A DNA stretch of 6,654 nucleotides from Planctomycetota bacterium (GTDB lineage Bacteria; Planctomycetota; Phycisphaerae; Sedimentisphaerales; Anaerohalosphaeraceae), in assembly GCA_019456245.1 (NCBI GenBank), contig VRUF01000160.1, positions 1 to 6,654 of the forward strand, read 5' to 3'. The notes beneath the pieces were generated by a model. The model did not search any database, had not been told where the DNA came from, and saw only the letters and a list, made by a program, of their open reading frames with translations. This document shows positions 1-6,024 of this stretch, in pieces; positions within the stretch are counted from its first letter, which is position 1, and each line of letters opens with the position of its first letter. The translations under genes and the position numbers were made by a program.

Positions 1-1358
1 CGTGCGGTAAGGATACCAACGGCAGCGTCCATACCACCGATGTCTTCGGGGCTGGTTTCCATCCTGACGAGGATGACCGTCTTGCCATTTGCTCTCCATG
101 CTTCTGCGTCGTCTGCTGTGAAGACGACCTGTCCGACGGCTGCACCGGGCGATGCGGGCAGGCCCGTTGTGAGGACCTCGCGTTTTGCCTTGGGATCGAA
201 CGAAGGATGCAGGAGCTGGTCGAGTTGAACCGGTTCGACTCGTGTGACAGCGACTTTCTTTGTGATGAGCTTTTCGTTAACCATATCGACAGCACATTTG
301 ATAGCAGCGGCGGCAGTACGTTTGCCGCCACGGGTCTGGAGGATGTAAAGTTTCTTTTGCTGGATGGTGAATTCCATGTCCTGCATGTCTTTGTAGTGCT
401 TTTCCAGTTTTGTCATCAATGCGGTGAGCTGTTTGTACGCTTTCGGCATGACCTTGTTAAGCTTTTTCAGCGGGAGCGGTGTTCGAATACCGGCGACGAC
501 ATCTTCGCCCTGAGCATTCATGAGGAATTCGCCGTAGAACTCTTTCTCTCCGGTACTTGGATTTCTTGTGAAGCAAACGCCTGTTCCGCAATCATCGCCC
601 ATGTTGCCGAATACCATTGCCTGAACGTTAACGGCGGTGCCGAGGAGACCTTTGATGTTGTTGAGCTGGCGGTATTTAATGGCTCTTGGAATGTTCCATG
701 AATCGAATACGGCGTTGATTGCAAGCTTAAGCTGTGCCACACCGTCCTGTGGGAACATTTTGCCAACGTGCTTTTTGTAGATGGCTTTGTATTTGTCGAC
801 TACGGCCTTGAGCTGGTCGGCTGAGAGGTCGCTGTCAACTTCGACGCCGGCTTTTAGCTTTGCGGCGTGGATAGCTTTTTCGAAATATTCGTGGTGACAT
901 CCCATGACGACGTCGCCGAACATGTCGATGAACCTGCGGTAGATGTCGTATGCGAATCTTGGGTTGCCGGTCTTGGCGATGATACCAGCGATAACGTCGT
1001 CGTTAAGTCCGAGGTTCAGGACGGTGTCCATCATACCGGGCATTGAGACGGCGGCACCGCTTCGTACGCTGACCAGGAGAGGATTTTTGGGATCGCCGAG
1101 CTTGGCGCCCATGACCTTTTCGAGCTTTTTGACGTTTGTCTCAACCTGCTCTTTAAGACCTACAGGCCATTTGCCCTTTTTCTTGTTGTATTCGTCGCAA
1201 ACAGATGTCGCGATAGTAAATCCGCCGGGGACAGGGACTCCGAGGCTGGACATTTCAGCGAGGTTTGCTCCCTTTCCGCCGAGCAATTCCTTCATAGAAG
1301 CATTACCTTCAGCTTTTCCGCCGCCGAAGAAGTAAACCATTTTTGTTTTCTTTGCCAT
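1..1358 (-). CDS. ppdK: Pyruvate phosphate dikinase, N-terminal part (cut by window edge)
   Basis: Interconverts pyruvate, ATP and phosphate with PEP, AMP and pyrophosphate in the cytosol. The visible 452 residues cover the nucleotide-binding (ATP-grasp) half and most of the linker to the phosphohistidine domain; the family is usually about 870-900 residues. The start of the family is clear: residues 19-36 read GNASMKELLGGKGANLAE, followed by the VPVPGGFTI motif (41-49). Other PPDK hallmarks are SVRSGA (97-102, nucleotide-binding Arg99), MPGMMDTVLNLG (106-117), GDDCGTGVCFTRNPSTGE (254-271), and Glu329 with QTR at 341-343. The window ends after ILTA and two bases (CG) of an Arg codon, exactly before the expected GGMTSHA signature, so the catalytic His is outside. 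The ATG at 1358 is chosen because AAGGAG lies 9 nt upstream and the N-terminus matches the family. PEP synthase is less likely because of the PPDK-specific FTRNPSTGE segment. Confidence 0.97.
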   Translation of the reverse strand, partial: MAKKTKMVYFFGGGKAEGNASMKELLGGKGANLAEMSSLGVPVPGGFTIATSVCDEYNKKKGKWPVGLKEQVETNVKKLEKVMGAKLGDPKNPLLVSVRSGAAVSMPGMMDTVLNLGLNDDVIAGIIAKTGNPRFAYDIYRRFIDMFGDVVMGCHHEYFEKAIHAAKLKAGVEVDSDLSADQLKAVVDKYKAIYKKHVGKMFPQDGVAQLKLAINAVFDSWNIPRAIKYRQLNNIKGLLGTAVNVQAMVFGNMGDDCGTGVCFTRNPSTGEKEFYGEFLMNAQGEDVVAGIRTPLPLKKLNKVMPKAYKQLTALMTKLEKHYKDMQDMEFTIQQKKLYILQTRGGKRTAAAAIKCAVDMVNEKLITKKVAVTRVEPVQLDQLLHPSFDPKAKREVLTTGLPASPGAAVGQVVFTADDAEAWRANGKTVILVRMETSPEDIGGMDAAVGILTA

Positions 1359-1367
1359 TACTTACGT

Positions 1368-1373
1368 CTCCTT
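1368..1373 (-). promoter_or_regulatory. Ribosome binding site of ppdK
   Basis: On the minus strand the sequence reads AAGGAG, with 9 nt to the ATG at 1358. It is a strong Shine-Dalgarno match and fixes the ppdK start. Confidence 0.8.
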
Positions 1374-1431
1374 TTAGTATGGTATAACCATAACAAAACA
1401 TATACATATAACGTTAATAAACAGGGGGCTG

Positions 1432-1460
1432 ACTATATTGCAGAACGCAGCCGGTGTCAA
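1432..1460 (-). promoter_or_regulatory. Strong sigma70-type promoter of ppdK
   Basis: Reading the minus strand, a perfect -35 TTGACA (1460-1455) is followed by a 17-nt spacer and a -10 TATAGT (1437-1432, 5 of 6 matches). Transcription should start near 1425, giving a leader of about 67 nt before the ppdK ATG. The leader contains an 8-bp palindrome TAACGTTA (1409-1416), just downstream of the predicted start, and a 5-bp dyad ATGGT/ACCAT (1379-1391). Either could be an operator, but that is only inference. The promoter lies in the 183-nt gap between ppdK and the upstream isochorismatase-like gene, so ppdK does not need read-through. Confidence 0.8.
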
Positions 1461-1541
1461 TGGCAAAAAGGTTTTAATCGTAAAAAATCGTGCATCTGAG
1501 GTGGTATTTGGGGTATTGAGAACAGAAGGTACGGTTGTTTT

Positions 1542-2252
1542 TTAGCCTTCCGCGGCAGTTTGGTGAGGTGTGTCTGTGGGTGTTTTCTGGAATTTTCCGA
1601 GACATCTGTCGCATCCGCAGGCACCTACCTGGCGAAGTGAGCTTGTTCCGATGAGGTTTTTTACCTCGATGAGTTTTGCACCTTTTGCCTGCATCTGTCT
1701 TAGTGCTATCTCTGCTGCATTTCTGTCGCGTCCGCCAATGGCGTCTGTAAGGACAGTAACTCTTTTTCTCCTTGCGAGCAGTCCGAGGACCGTTGCTTTT
1801 ACGGCGTCTTCGGTGAGGGCGCCTATGATGAGAAATTCGTCTACCCTTAGCTCGCTTAGCATCCTGTCGGCTCTTGGTTCCGCGAAGGGGTCTATGCTTC
1901 TTTTGTGCAGAATTACCTGTTCGTATTGTTTGAATATTTCTCGAGGTAAGTCCGTAGAGCCGTCTGCATTGAAGGATATGTTTTTATTTCTTACAGTGTA
2001 GTGGAGCTTGCGTAGACAAGCCAGATCGTGGCGGGCGTGCATAGGGCTGTCATTTGATCCGATAAAGTCTCTTGCCGTCGAGATCACCCTTATATTGCTC
2101 AGACGTGCCCAAGCCATAATTCGCCTTACGTTGGCGAGAACCCGTCGATGGTTTCTGACGCAACTCGAACCCTCAGCGAGAAAAAAGTCCCTCTGAGTGT
2201 CTATGTCAACAAGAACTCTTTTACGCCTTAGAGTAAGAATCGCTCTTATCAT
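1542..2252 (-). CDS. Isochorismatase/cysteine-hydrolase-fold protein lacking the nucleophilic Cys
   Basis: This 236-residue protein has the isochorismatase-like alpha/beta hydrolase fold. The family triad is Asp, Lys, Cys. Here DTQRDFF (18-24) supplies Asp18 and HKRSIDPF (116-123) supplies Lys117. The third motif, usually GxxTDxCVxxT, reads GALTEDAVKAT (144-154), so Ala150 occupies the Cys position. The later TDAIGGRDRNAAEIALRQM segment (169-187) is typical of the family. A C-terminal extension carries CGCDRC (212-217), then a polar tail. True isochorismatases (EntB type) also lack the Cys, but no siderophore genes are nearby, so substrate and even catalysis are open. The ATG at 2252 has AAGG about 10 nt upstream. 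The gene is divergent from trmB and lies upstream of ppdK, which has its own promoter. No clear terminator is seen after its TAA. The family call is firm; the function is not known. Confidence 0.85.
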   Translation of the reverse strand: MIRAILTLRRKRVLVDIDTQRDFFLAEGSSCVRNHRRVLANVRRIMAWARLSNIRVISTARDFIGSNDSPMHARHDLACLRKLHYTVRNKNISFNADGSTDLPREIFKQYEQVILHKRSIDPFAEPRADRMLSELRVDEFLIIGALTEDAVKATVLGLLARRKRVTVLTDAIGGRDRNAAEIALRQMQAKGAKLIEVKNLIGTSSLRQVGACGCDRCLGKFQKTPTDTPHQTAAEG

Positions 2253-2286
2253 AACTTACACCTTTTAAGTTGCGGACGACATAAAG

Positions 2287-2292
2287 ATTATC
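2287..2292 (-). promoter_or_regulatory. Possible -10 element of the isochorismatase-like gene
   Basis: On the minus strand GATAAT (2292-2287) matches the -10 consensus at 5 of 6 positions. Transcription would start near 2280, about 28 nt before the ATG at 2252. The -35 region at 17-nt spacing is poor (TTCTGG), which would fit an activated promoter, with the 2312-2331 dyad just upstream of the -35 position. This is a weak prediction. Confidence 0.35.
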
Positions 2293-2311
2293 TGATACAC
2301 AACACTACGCC

Positions 2312-2331
2312 AGAACTATCAAAATAGTTCT
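2312..2331. repeat. Perfect 8-bp inverted repeat in the divergent intergenic region
   Basis: AGAACTAT, a 4-nt CAAA spacer and ATAGTTCT form a perfect dyad of 8+8 bp. It sits between the divergent isochorismatase-like and trmB genes. No T-tract follows on either strand, so a terminator is unlikely. It could be a binding site for a dimeric regulator, but no regulator gene is in the window. Confidence 0.6.
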
Positions 2332-2356
2332 ATTAGTTTATCGAACCTACGAAAGG

Positions 2357-2385
2357 TTGACTTTAGCAGTATTAGTGTGCAAAAT
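2357..2385 (+). promoter_or_regulatory. Candidate promoter of the trmB-rsmG operon
   Basis: A -35 TTGACT (2357-2362, 5 of 6) is followed by a 17-nt spacer and a -10 CAAAAT (2380-2385, 4 of 6). Predicted transcription start is near 2392, giving a leader of about 78 nt. The leader contains a small GCCG/CGGC stem (2418-2431). The ATG at 2470 has AGGA 5 nt upstream (2461-2464). Confidence 0.45.
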
Positions 2386-2469
2386 AGGGATTCTATCGGC
2401 GGTTGAAAGAGTTCTGTGCCGGTAAAACGGCTTGTAATGCGTATCTGACGTTAGTCTCACAGGAAATAT

Positions 2470-3102
2470 ATGGCCAGAAAAGGCGTGAAAGATTATACGG
2501 ATATTTCGCTTCGTGAAGAAGATGTCCGCGGTAAGATCGATTTCGAAGATATTTTCGGACGAAACGGGCCCGTGCATATCGAGGTCGGCAGCGGTAAGGG
2601 TACGTTTCTTGTCACTGCTGCAAAGGCGATGGGGGAGGTTAACTTTTTGGGTATCGAATGGGCGAATCGATATTATAAGCTTGCTGTGGACCGAATTGGG
2701 CGATGGGGGATCGGCAACGTCCGGATAATCCGCACAGATGTGGCGACTTTTCTGCCTGAATTTGTTGCTGCCGGGTCGGTGAGCTGGTTTCATATTTATT
2801 ATCCCGATCCGTGGCCCAAGGCGCGGCATCACAAGAGGCGGTTTATTTGTAGTAAGAATATGGATGAGATATTGCGGTGTCTTGCCGTTGGCGGGGTTGT
2901 TAATGTTGCGACGGATCATGCGGATTATTTTGAGCAGATGGAGGAGGTTTTCCGCGAGCAAGTTGAGAAAAGGGGAATCGAGATGGTTGAGTTTACGCGC
3001 AGCCCCGGAGCGAGAGACGGTGAGATGGTGGGGACAAATTTTGAGCGGAAGTATATTGTTGAAGGCAGGAAGAGCTATATTATTGCGGGGAAGAAGCTAT
3101 GA
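2470..3102 (+). CDS. trmB: tRNA (guanine-N7-)-methyltransferase TrmB
   Basis: SAM-dependent enzyme that forms m7G at position 46 in the variable loop of tRNAs. The 210-residue length is normal for bacterial TrmB. Motifs in order: the SAM-binding loop EVGSGKG (38-44), GIEW (61-64), a conserved Asp90 after the next strand, the family signature YPDPWPKARHHKRR (111-124), TDHADY (148-153), and the C-terminal TNFERK (189-194), the usual TxFE motif. All expected catalytic and tRNA-binding signature residues are present, so the protein looks functional. The start at 2470 has AGGA 5 nt upstream. The TGA stop overlaps the rsmG ATG (ATGA, 3099-3102), so the two genes are one operon and probably translationally coupled. 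Identification is secure. Confidence 0.97.
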   Translation: MARKGVKDYTDISLREEDVRGKIDFEDIFGRNGPVHIEVGSGKGTFLVTAAKAMGEVNFLGIEWANRYYKLAVDRIGRWGIGNVRIIRTDVATFLPEFVAAGSVSWFHIYYPDPWPKARHHKRRFICSKNMDEILRCLAVGGVVNVATDHADYFEQMEEVFREQVEKRGIEMVEFTRSPGARDGEMVGTNFERKYIVEGRKSYIIAGKKL

Positions 3103-3812
3103 TCGATGCTGGAAATGTATTTGAGGCTTTGAGCGAGGAACAGGTCGAGAAGTTTGATGTTTTTGCGCGGTTGCTTAGAGAAGAAAACAGACGGATCAAC
3201 CTTACGAGTGTTGACGGTGTTGATCAGATACGGGCGCGGCATTTTTGCGACAGTCTTGCCGGAGTTGTTGTTATCGAAAAACTTTTTGAGACTTCGGCGA
3301 AAATTTCGCTTGTTGATATCGGGTCCGGAGCCGGTTTTCCCGGGCTTGCACTTGCAATCGCCCTGGGGCATCTGGACGTTGTCAGTGTTGAAGCGACGGG
3401 GAAAAAAGTTGCGTTTCAGCAACGGGTAATCGATGAGGCAAATATCGCTAACGCAAAAGCGGTTCAGGGACGCGCGGAAGAATTGGCACATGATGTTCAA
3501 TGTCGCGAAAAGTTTGATGTTGTGACGGCGCGGGCGGTTGCGCCGCTTGGTATTCTGGTAGAGCTTGCTTTGGGGTTTGTCAAATGCGGCGGGTATTTTC
3601 TCGCATGGAAAGGGGCAAAGGGCGAAAAGGAGATCGCAGAAGCGAAAGCGGCAATAGAAACAATGGGCGGTGAAATTACCGAACAGGTGAAATATCAAGT
3701 GGGGGCGGAAGAGTCAAACCTGTGCATAGTGTGCATAAAGAAGATCAAGCCAACGCCAAAGGAGTATCCCCGCAAGTTTGGTGTGATCAAGAAACGGACG
3801 CTTGGGAGATAG
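3099..3812 (+). CDS. rsmG: 16S rRNA (guanine-N7-)-methyltransferase RsmG (GidB)
   Basis: SAM-dependent enzyme that makes m7G at position 527 (E. coli numbering) in the 530 loop of 16S rRNA; loss of the family enzyme is known to give low-level streptomycin resistance. At 237 residues it is of usual length. Motifs: NRRINLTSV (30-38), RHFCDSL (47-53), the SAM-binding loop DIGSGAGFPGL (73-83), VEATGKKVAFQ (97-107), GRAEEL (124-129), FDVVTARAVAPL (139-150), WKG (170-172) and the C-terminal YPRKFGVIKK (223-232). The last residues, RTLGR, differ slightly from the common KKPL ending. In many bacteria this gene lies beside mnmG or parA; here it follows trmB with a 4-nt overlap instead. A GGGGA sequence 7 nt before the ATG lies inside trmB. 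It converges with the antiporter gene, with 4 bp between the two stops. Confidence 0.97.
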   Translation: MIDAGNVFEALSEEQVEKFDVFARLLREENRRINLTSVDGVDQIRARHFCDSLAGVVVIEKLFETSAKISLVDIGSGAGFPGLALAIALGHLDVVSVEATGKKVAFQQRVIDEANIANAKAVQGRAEELAHDVQCREKFDVVTARAVAPLGILVELALGFVKCGGYFLAWKGAKGEKEIAEAKAAIETMGGEITEQVKYQVGAEESNLCIVCIKKIKPTPKEYPRKFGVIKKRTLGR

Positions 3813-3836
3813 ACGTTTAATCGTCCGATTTTTTTT
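3795..3836 (+). terminator. Rho-independent terminator of trmB-rsmG, overlapping both convergent genes
   Basis: CGGACG (3795-3800) pairs with CGTCCG (3822-3827) across a 21-nt loop and is followed, after one A, by eight T (3829-3836). A smaller nested stem GACG/CGTC (3812-3815 with 3822-3825) competes with it. The left arm is the end of rsmG and the right arm plus T-tract is the end of the antiporter gene on the other strand. In the opposite direction the same stem is followed only by TTTCTT, so it could be a weak terminator for the antiporter transcript too. Confidence 0.6.
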
Positions 3837-5079
3837 CTGGTATCTCCCCTGCTTTTGTCAGGGCGAATTTTGTTAGAATCGGGCCGATGAATTCGAAGAA
3901 GATGCAGGTCGCAGTAACCGTTGTAAGTACTGTAGTTCCAATCGCTACGGCGTGCGGGGCGTTGAATTCAGCACCCAACTGAGTAAATTCGTGTTTAACG
4001 ATAAGCGAAAGGCCAATCGCTACGCCTGCCTGCGAGAGGATACCCAGGCCGATGTATTTTTTAATGTTACCCTCGACATTGCCCAACATGGAACCGATGC
4101 GGGCACCACCGATAAGCCCGGCTGACCTTGAAAGTATATAAACAACTCCAACAGCACCCAGAGCAGGTAACGCAGAAATTTCAAGATGTGCTCCCGCCAG
4201 GCAAAAGAAGAGTATGAAGAGCAACGGCATAATTTCCTGTAGAGGCTCCATGATCCGATGAACCAGTGTCTGGCGTCTTGTATTGACCAATACGAAACCA
4301 ACTACCATGTTCGTCATAATCAGCGACAGGTGCCATCGCAGTGACAGGCCGGTGGCGAGAAGTACGGCACCGAAGACCATGATGAGAATATCTTTAGAAT
4401 TTGTCAACTTGCGAACCAACTGGCAGAATATAAACCCAACTACACCGCCGACAACGATACTTAAGCCGATCTCTTTTAAAGGCAGCCACAATGCGGGGAG
4501 AATGCTGCTGTTTTGACCTGTCGCTTCGCCAATCAAGAGGTTTCTTGCGACCGCGGCTGCAAATCCGAAAATGATAATTGCCAAACCATCGTCAAACCCG
4601 ACGACCGCGTAGAGAGCTTTTGTTAAAGTTCCCTTAGCCTTGTATTCCTGGATTACCGCGACAGTGCCGGCAGGTGCACTTGCAGGTGCCATCGCGCCAA
4701 AGATAAGCGAAAGCGGCAAATCGCGTGTGAGCCAGTAAATCGCACCGGTGACCAAGGCAAATGCTGCGAAAGATTCAACAAAAATTATAGAGATAATACC
4801 CGGGCCGAGACGTTTCAAAGTCGTCATGCTAAGTTCTGCGCCAATGCTGAAAGCAACGAAACCAAGGGCAATTTCCGTAATGAAAGAAAGATCCTCTATC
4901 GACGATTCGTTAAGGATATTCAATACTGATGAGCCCAGGATGACGCCGAGGACCATGTAGCCTATAAGGGACGGTAATTTAATCCGGCGGGCTGAATGCC
5001 CCATATAAAAACCGGTGATAATTATGACCCCTGAGAGGGTCAGTGCGGAAAAATTTAAAAACGAAACGTCCATACTCAT
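3817..5079 (-). CDS. CPA2-type cation:proton antiporter, membrane domain only
   Basis: Integral membrane Na+(K+)/H+ exchanger of the monovalent cation:proton antiporter superfamily. The 420 residues form about 12-13 hydrophobic helices (roughly 11-28, 36-54, 66-82, 95-117, 122-143, 155-180, 203-222, 230-247, 252-266, 283-298, 303-322, 342-363, 377-402). The broken-helix segment APASAPAGT (131-139) and the ion-binding acidic pair in GFDDGLAII (161-169, Asp163-Asp164) are visible; a DD pair is the arrangement found in electrogenic exchangers, as opposed to ND or QD types. SQAGVAIGLSL (349-359) matches a conserved late helix. The C-terminal tail (about 403-420) is short and charged, with no TrkA-N/RCK or UspA domain. 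It lies 58 nt after the EIIA gene on the same strand, without a terminator between, so they form a likely operon. The ATG at 5079 has a modest AAGAGA ribosome site; the ATG at 5073 is an alternative. The transported cation cannot be told. Confidence 0.92.
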   Translation of the reverse strand: MSMDVSFLNFSALTLSGVIIITGFYMGHSARRIKLPSLIGYMVLGVILGSSVLNILNESSIEDLSFITEIALGFVAFSIGAELSMTTLKRLGPGIISIIFVESFAAFALVTGAIYWLTRDLPLSLIFGAMAPASAPAGTVAVIQEYKAKGTLTKALYAVVGFDDGLAIIIFGFAAAVARNLLIGEATGQNSSILPALWLPLKEIGLSIVVGGVVGFIFCQLVRKLTNSKDILIMVFGAVLLATGLSLRWHLSLIMTNMVVGFVLVNTRRQTLVHRIMEPLQEIMPLLFILFFCLAGAHLEISALPALGAVGVVYILSRSAGLIGGARIGSMLGNVEGNIKKYIGLGILSQAGVAIGLSLIVKHEFTQLGAEFNAPHAVAIGTTVLTTVTATCIFFEFIGPILTKFALTKAGEIPEKKSDD

Positions 5080-5137
5080 TCGATAATTCTCTTATTTCTA
5101 ATCTGGCAGGTTTATTTTGATAATCTGTAGTCCGGAT

Positions 5138-5944
5138 TTAAAGTGTCCCGGCGACAAACGAAAGGTTCTGGATCGTGACCATAACCCCAGTGCATTTGGC
5201 CAGTTCTCCGGTAACTGTCTCAATGCGACGAATTGTCTCATTTGTGAGAGCTTTTTGCGTTACAGCAATAATAACTTTGCTGAAACTACTGGGTTTATCC
5301 CGCCAGAAATCCGCAAACAGAGGAACCTTGGCCAGGTAGGCAGCGATGTTTTCAGAATCGGCAACGACAATCGAACTTGTTTCGACTCCGGTTACTTTTT
5401 CAAGGATATCATGAAAAACGTTTTCATCGTGTACAAAAATATTAAACATTACTTTAGCTGTCTGCTCCTGAGGCTCAATGTCGGCACGTGTATGGCGAAG
5501 AAAGCTTTCGTATACAGCCTCTGAAGTAGTTTCAGCCATAATTTCATTGACCGCATCAGGAATGAGAAGGGTCTGCGAAATGGCCGAAAGCAATTTTAGG
5601 TGCTTGTTCGATTCAATTTCCGGGGCAATGATAAAAATGATAAGCCTGACTTTTTCCTCGTCAAGAGCCTCGAAGTCTACCCCATCCGGTACAGTGATAA
5701 TACCGACGACAAAATCTGTAACCGATTTCAGGCGGCAGTGCGGGATAGCTATACCTTTGCCAAATCCAGTCGAACCAAGCGATTCACGTTCCTGTAATGC
5801 CGAAAGAATTTCATCCTCCGACACATCTTTCAGGATCGGGTTTTCTTTGGCAATCTGAACAATTTCACACAGAGTCTCAGCTTTGTCCCTGAAACGGGCG
5901 CCGGCAACAACGCATTCTTTACGTAAAACATCAATTAGTTTCAT
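5138..5944 (-). CDS. PTS EIIA (PtsN/fructose-type) domain protein with extra C-terminal domain
   Basis: A soluble 268-residue protein. Residues 1-150 are a PTS EIIA type-2 domain: it begins MKLIDVL and contains the active-site segment GFGKGIAIPHCR (60-71), with His69 as the phosphorylated residue, then VDFEALDEEKVRLIIFI (89-105) and HLKLLSAIS (115-123). PtsN-type EIIA proteins are about 150 residues, so roughly 110 extra residues follow. These (about 163-268) alternate strand and helix (KVMFNIFV; a helix; SSIVVAD; KVIIAVTQ; a helix; GVMVTIQN), resembling a ferredoxin-like or PII-like fold. That part is inference. No EIIB or EIIC sugar permease is near, and the next gene is a cation antiporter, pointing to regulation and not sugar import. 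The ATG at 5944 is chosen over an in-frame TTG at 6007 because AGGA lies 8 nt upstream and the EIIA domain starts there. Confidence 0.9.
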   Translation of the reverse strand: MKLIDVLRKECVVAGARFRDKAETLCEIVQIAKENPILKDVSEDEILSALQERESLGSTGFGKGIAIPHCRLKSVTDFVVGIITVPDGVDFEALDEEKVRLIIFIIAPEIESNKHLKLLSAISQTLLIPDAVNEIMAETTSEAVYESFLRHTRADIEPQEQTAKVMFNIFVHDENVFHDILEKVTGVETSSIVVADSENIAAYLAKVPLFADFWRDKPSSFSKVIIAVTQKALTNETIRRIETVTGELAKCTGVMVTIQNLSFVAGTL

Positions 5945-5959
5945 TTGAAAATTCCTATA

Positions 5960-5987
5960 ACTGGTAGTGGTTCGATGATCACTGGTA
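5960..5987 (-). repeat. Direct repeat TACCAGT x2, 21 bp apart, in the EIIA gene leader
   Basis: On the minus strand TACCAGT occurs at 5987-5981 and again at 5966-5960, exactly 21 bp apart (two helical turns). Both lie between the predicted transcription start and the ribosome binding site of the EIIA gene. It could be a tandem protein-binding site, or chance for a 7-mer. Confidence 0.35.
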
Positions 5988-5989
5988 TG

Positions 5990-6006
5990 TGCGGAAAAAC
6001 TCCGCA
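5990..6006 (-). promoter_or_regulatory. Perfect hairpin in the EIIA leader RNA
   Basis: On the minus strand TGCGGA, a GTTTT loop and TCCGCA form a perfect 6-bp stem, about 12 nt after the predicted transcription start. No T-tract follows, so it is not a terminator. It may stabilise the mRNA 5' end or serve as a regulatory site. Confidence 0.45.
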
Positions 6007-6024
6007 ATCATTTAAACGGTTCTT

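Noticed and set aside
207..701. Long plus-strand open frame of 164 codons inside ppdK.
   Set aside because: It is antisense to a clear PPDK reading frame; its product is low-quality and has no family features.
1374..1391. A five-codon ATG-to-TAA leader ORF in the ppdK 5' UTR (MVIPY).
   Set aside because: It has no ribosome binding site, no run of regulatory codons and no attenuator hairpin after it.
1438..1545. A plus-strand small ORF (TTG start, about 35 codons) with a GGGGG run 9 nt upstream.
   Set aside because: It has a rare start codon, lies across the strong ppdK promoter and overlaps the end of the gene on the other strand, and its product matches nothing I recognise. Probably chance.
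2347..2961. Minus-strand open frame of 204 codons opposite trmB.
   Set aside because: It is a shadow of the well-supported trmB gene on the other strand.
5945..6007. N-terminal extension of the EIIA protein starting at the in-frame TTG at 6007.
   Set aside because: There is no ribosome site before the TTG, the extension includes the leader hairpin and repeats, and the EIIA domain begins exactly at the ATG at 5944, which has a good ribosome site.
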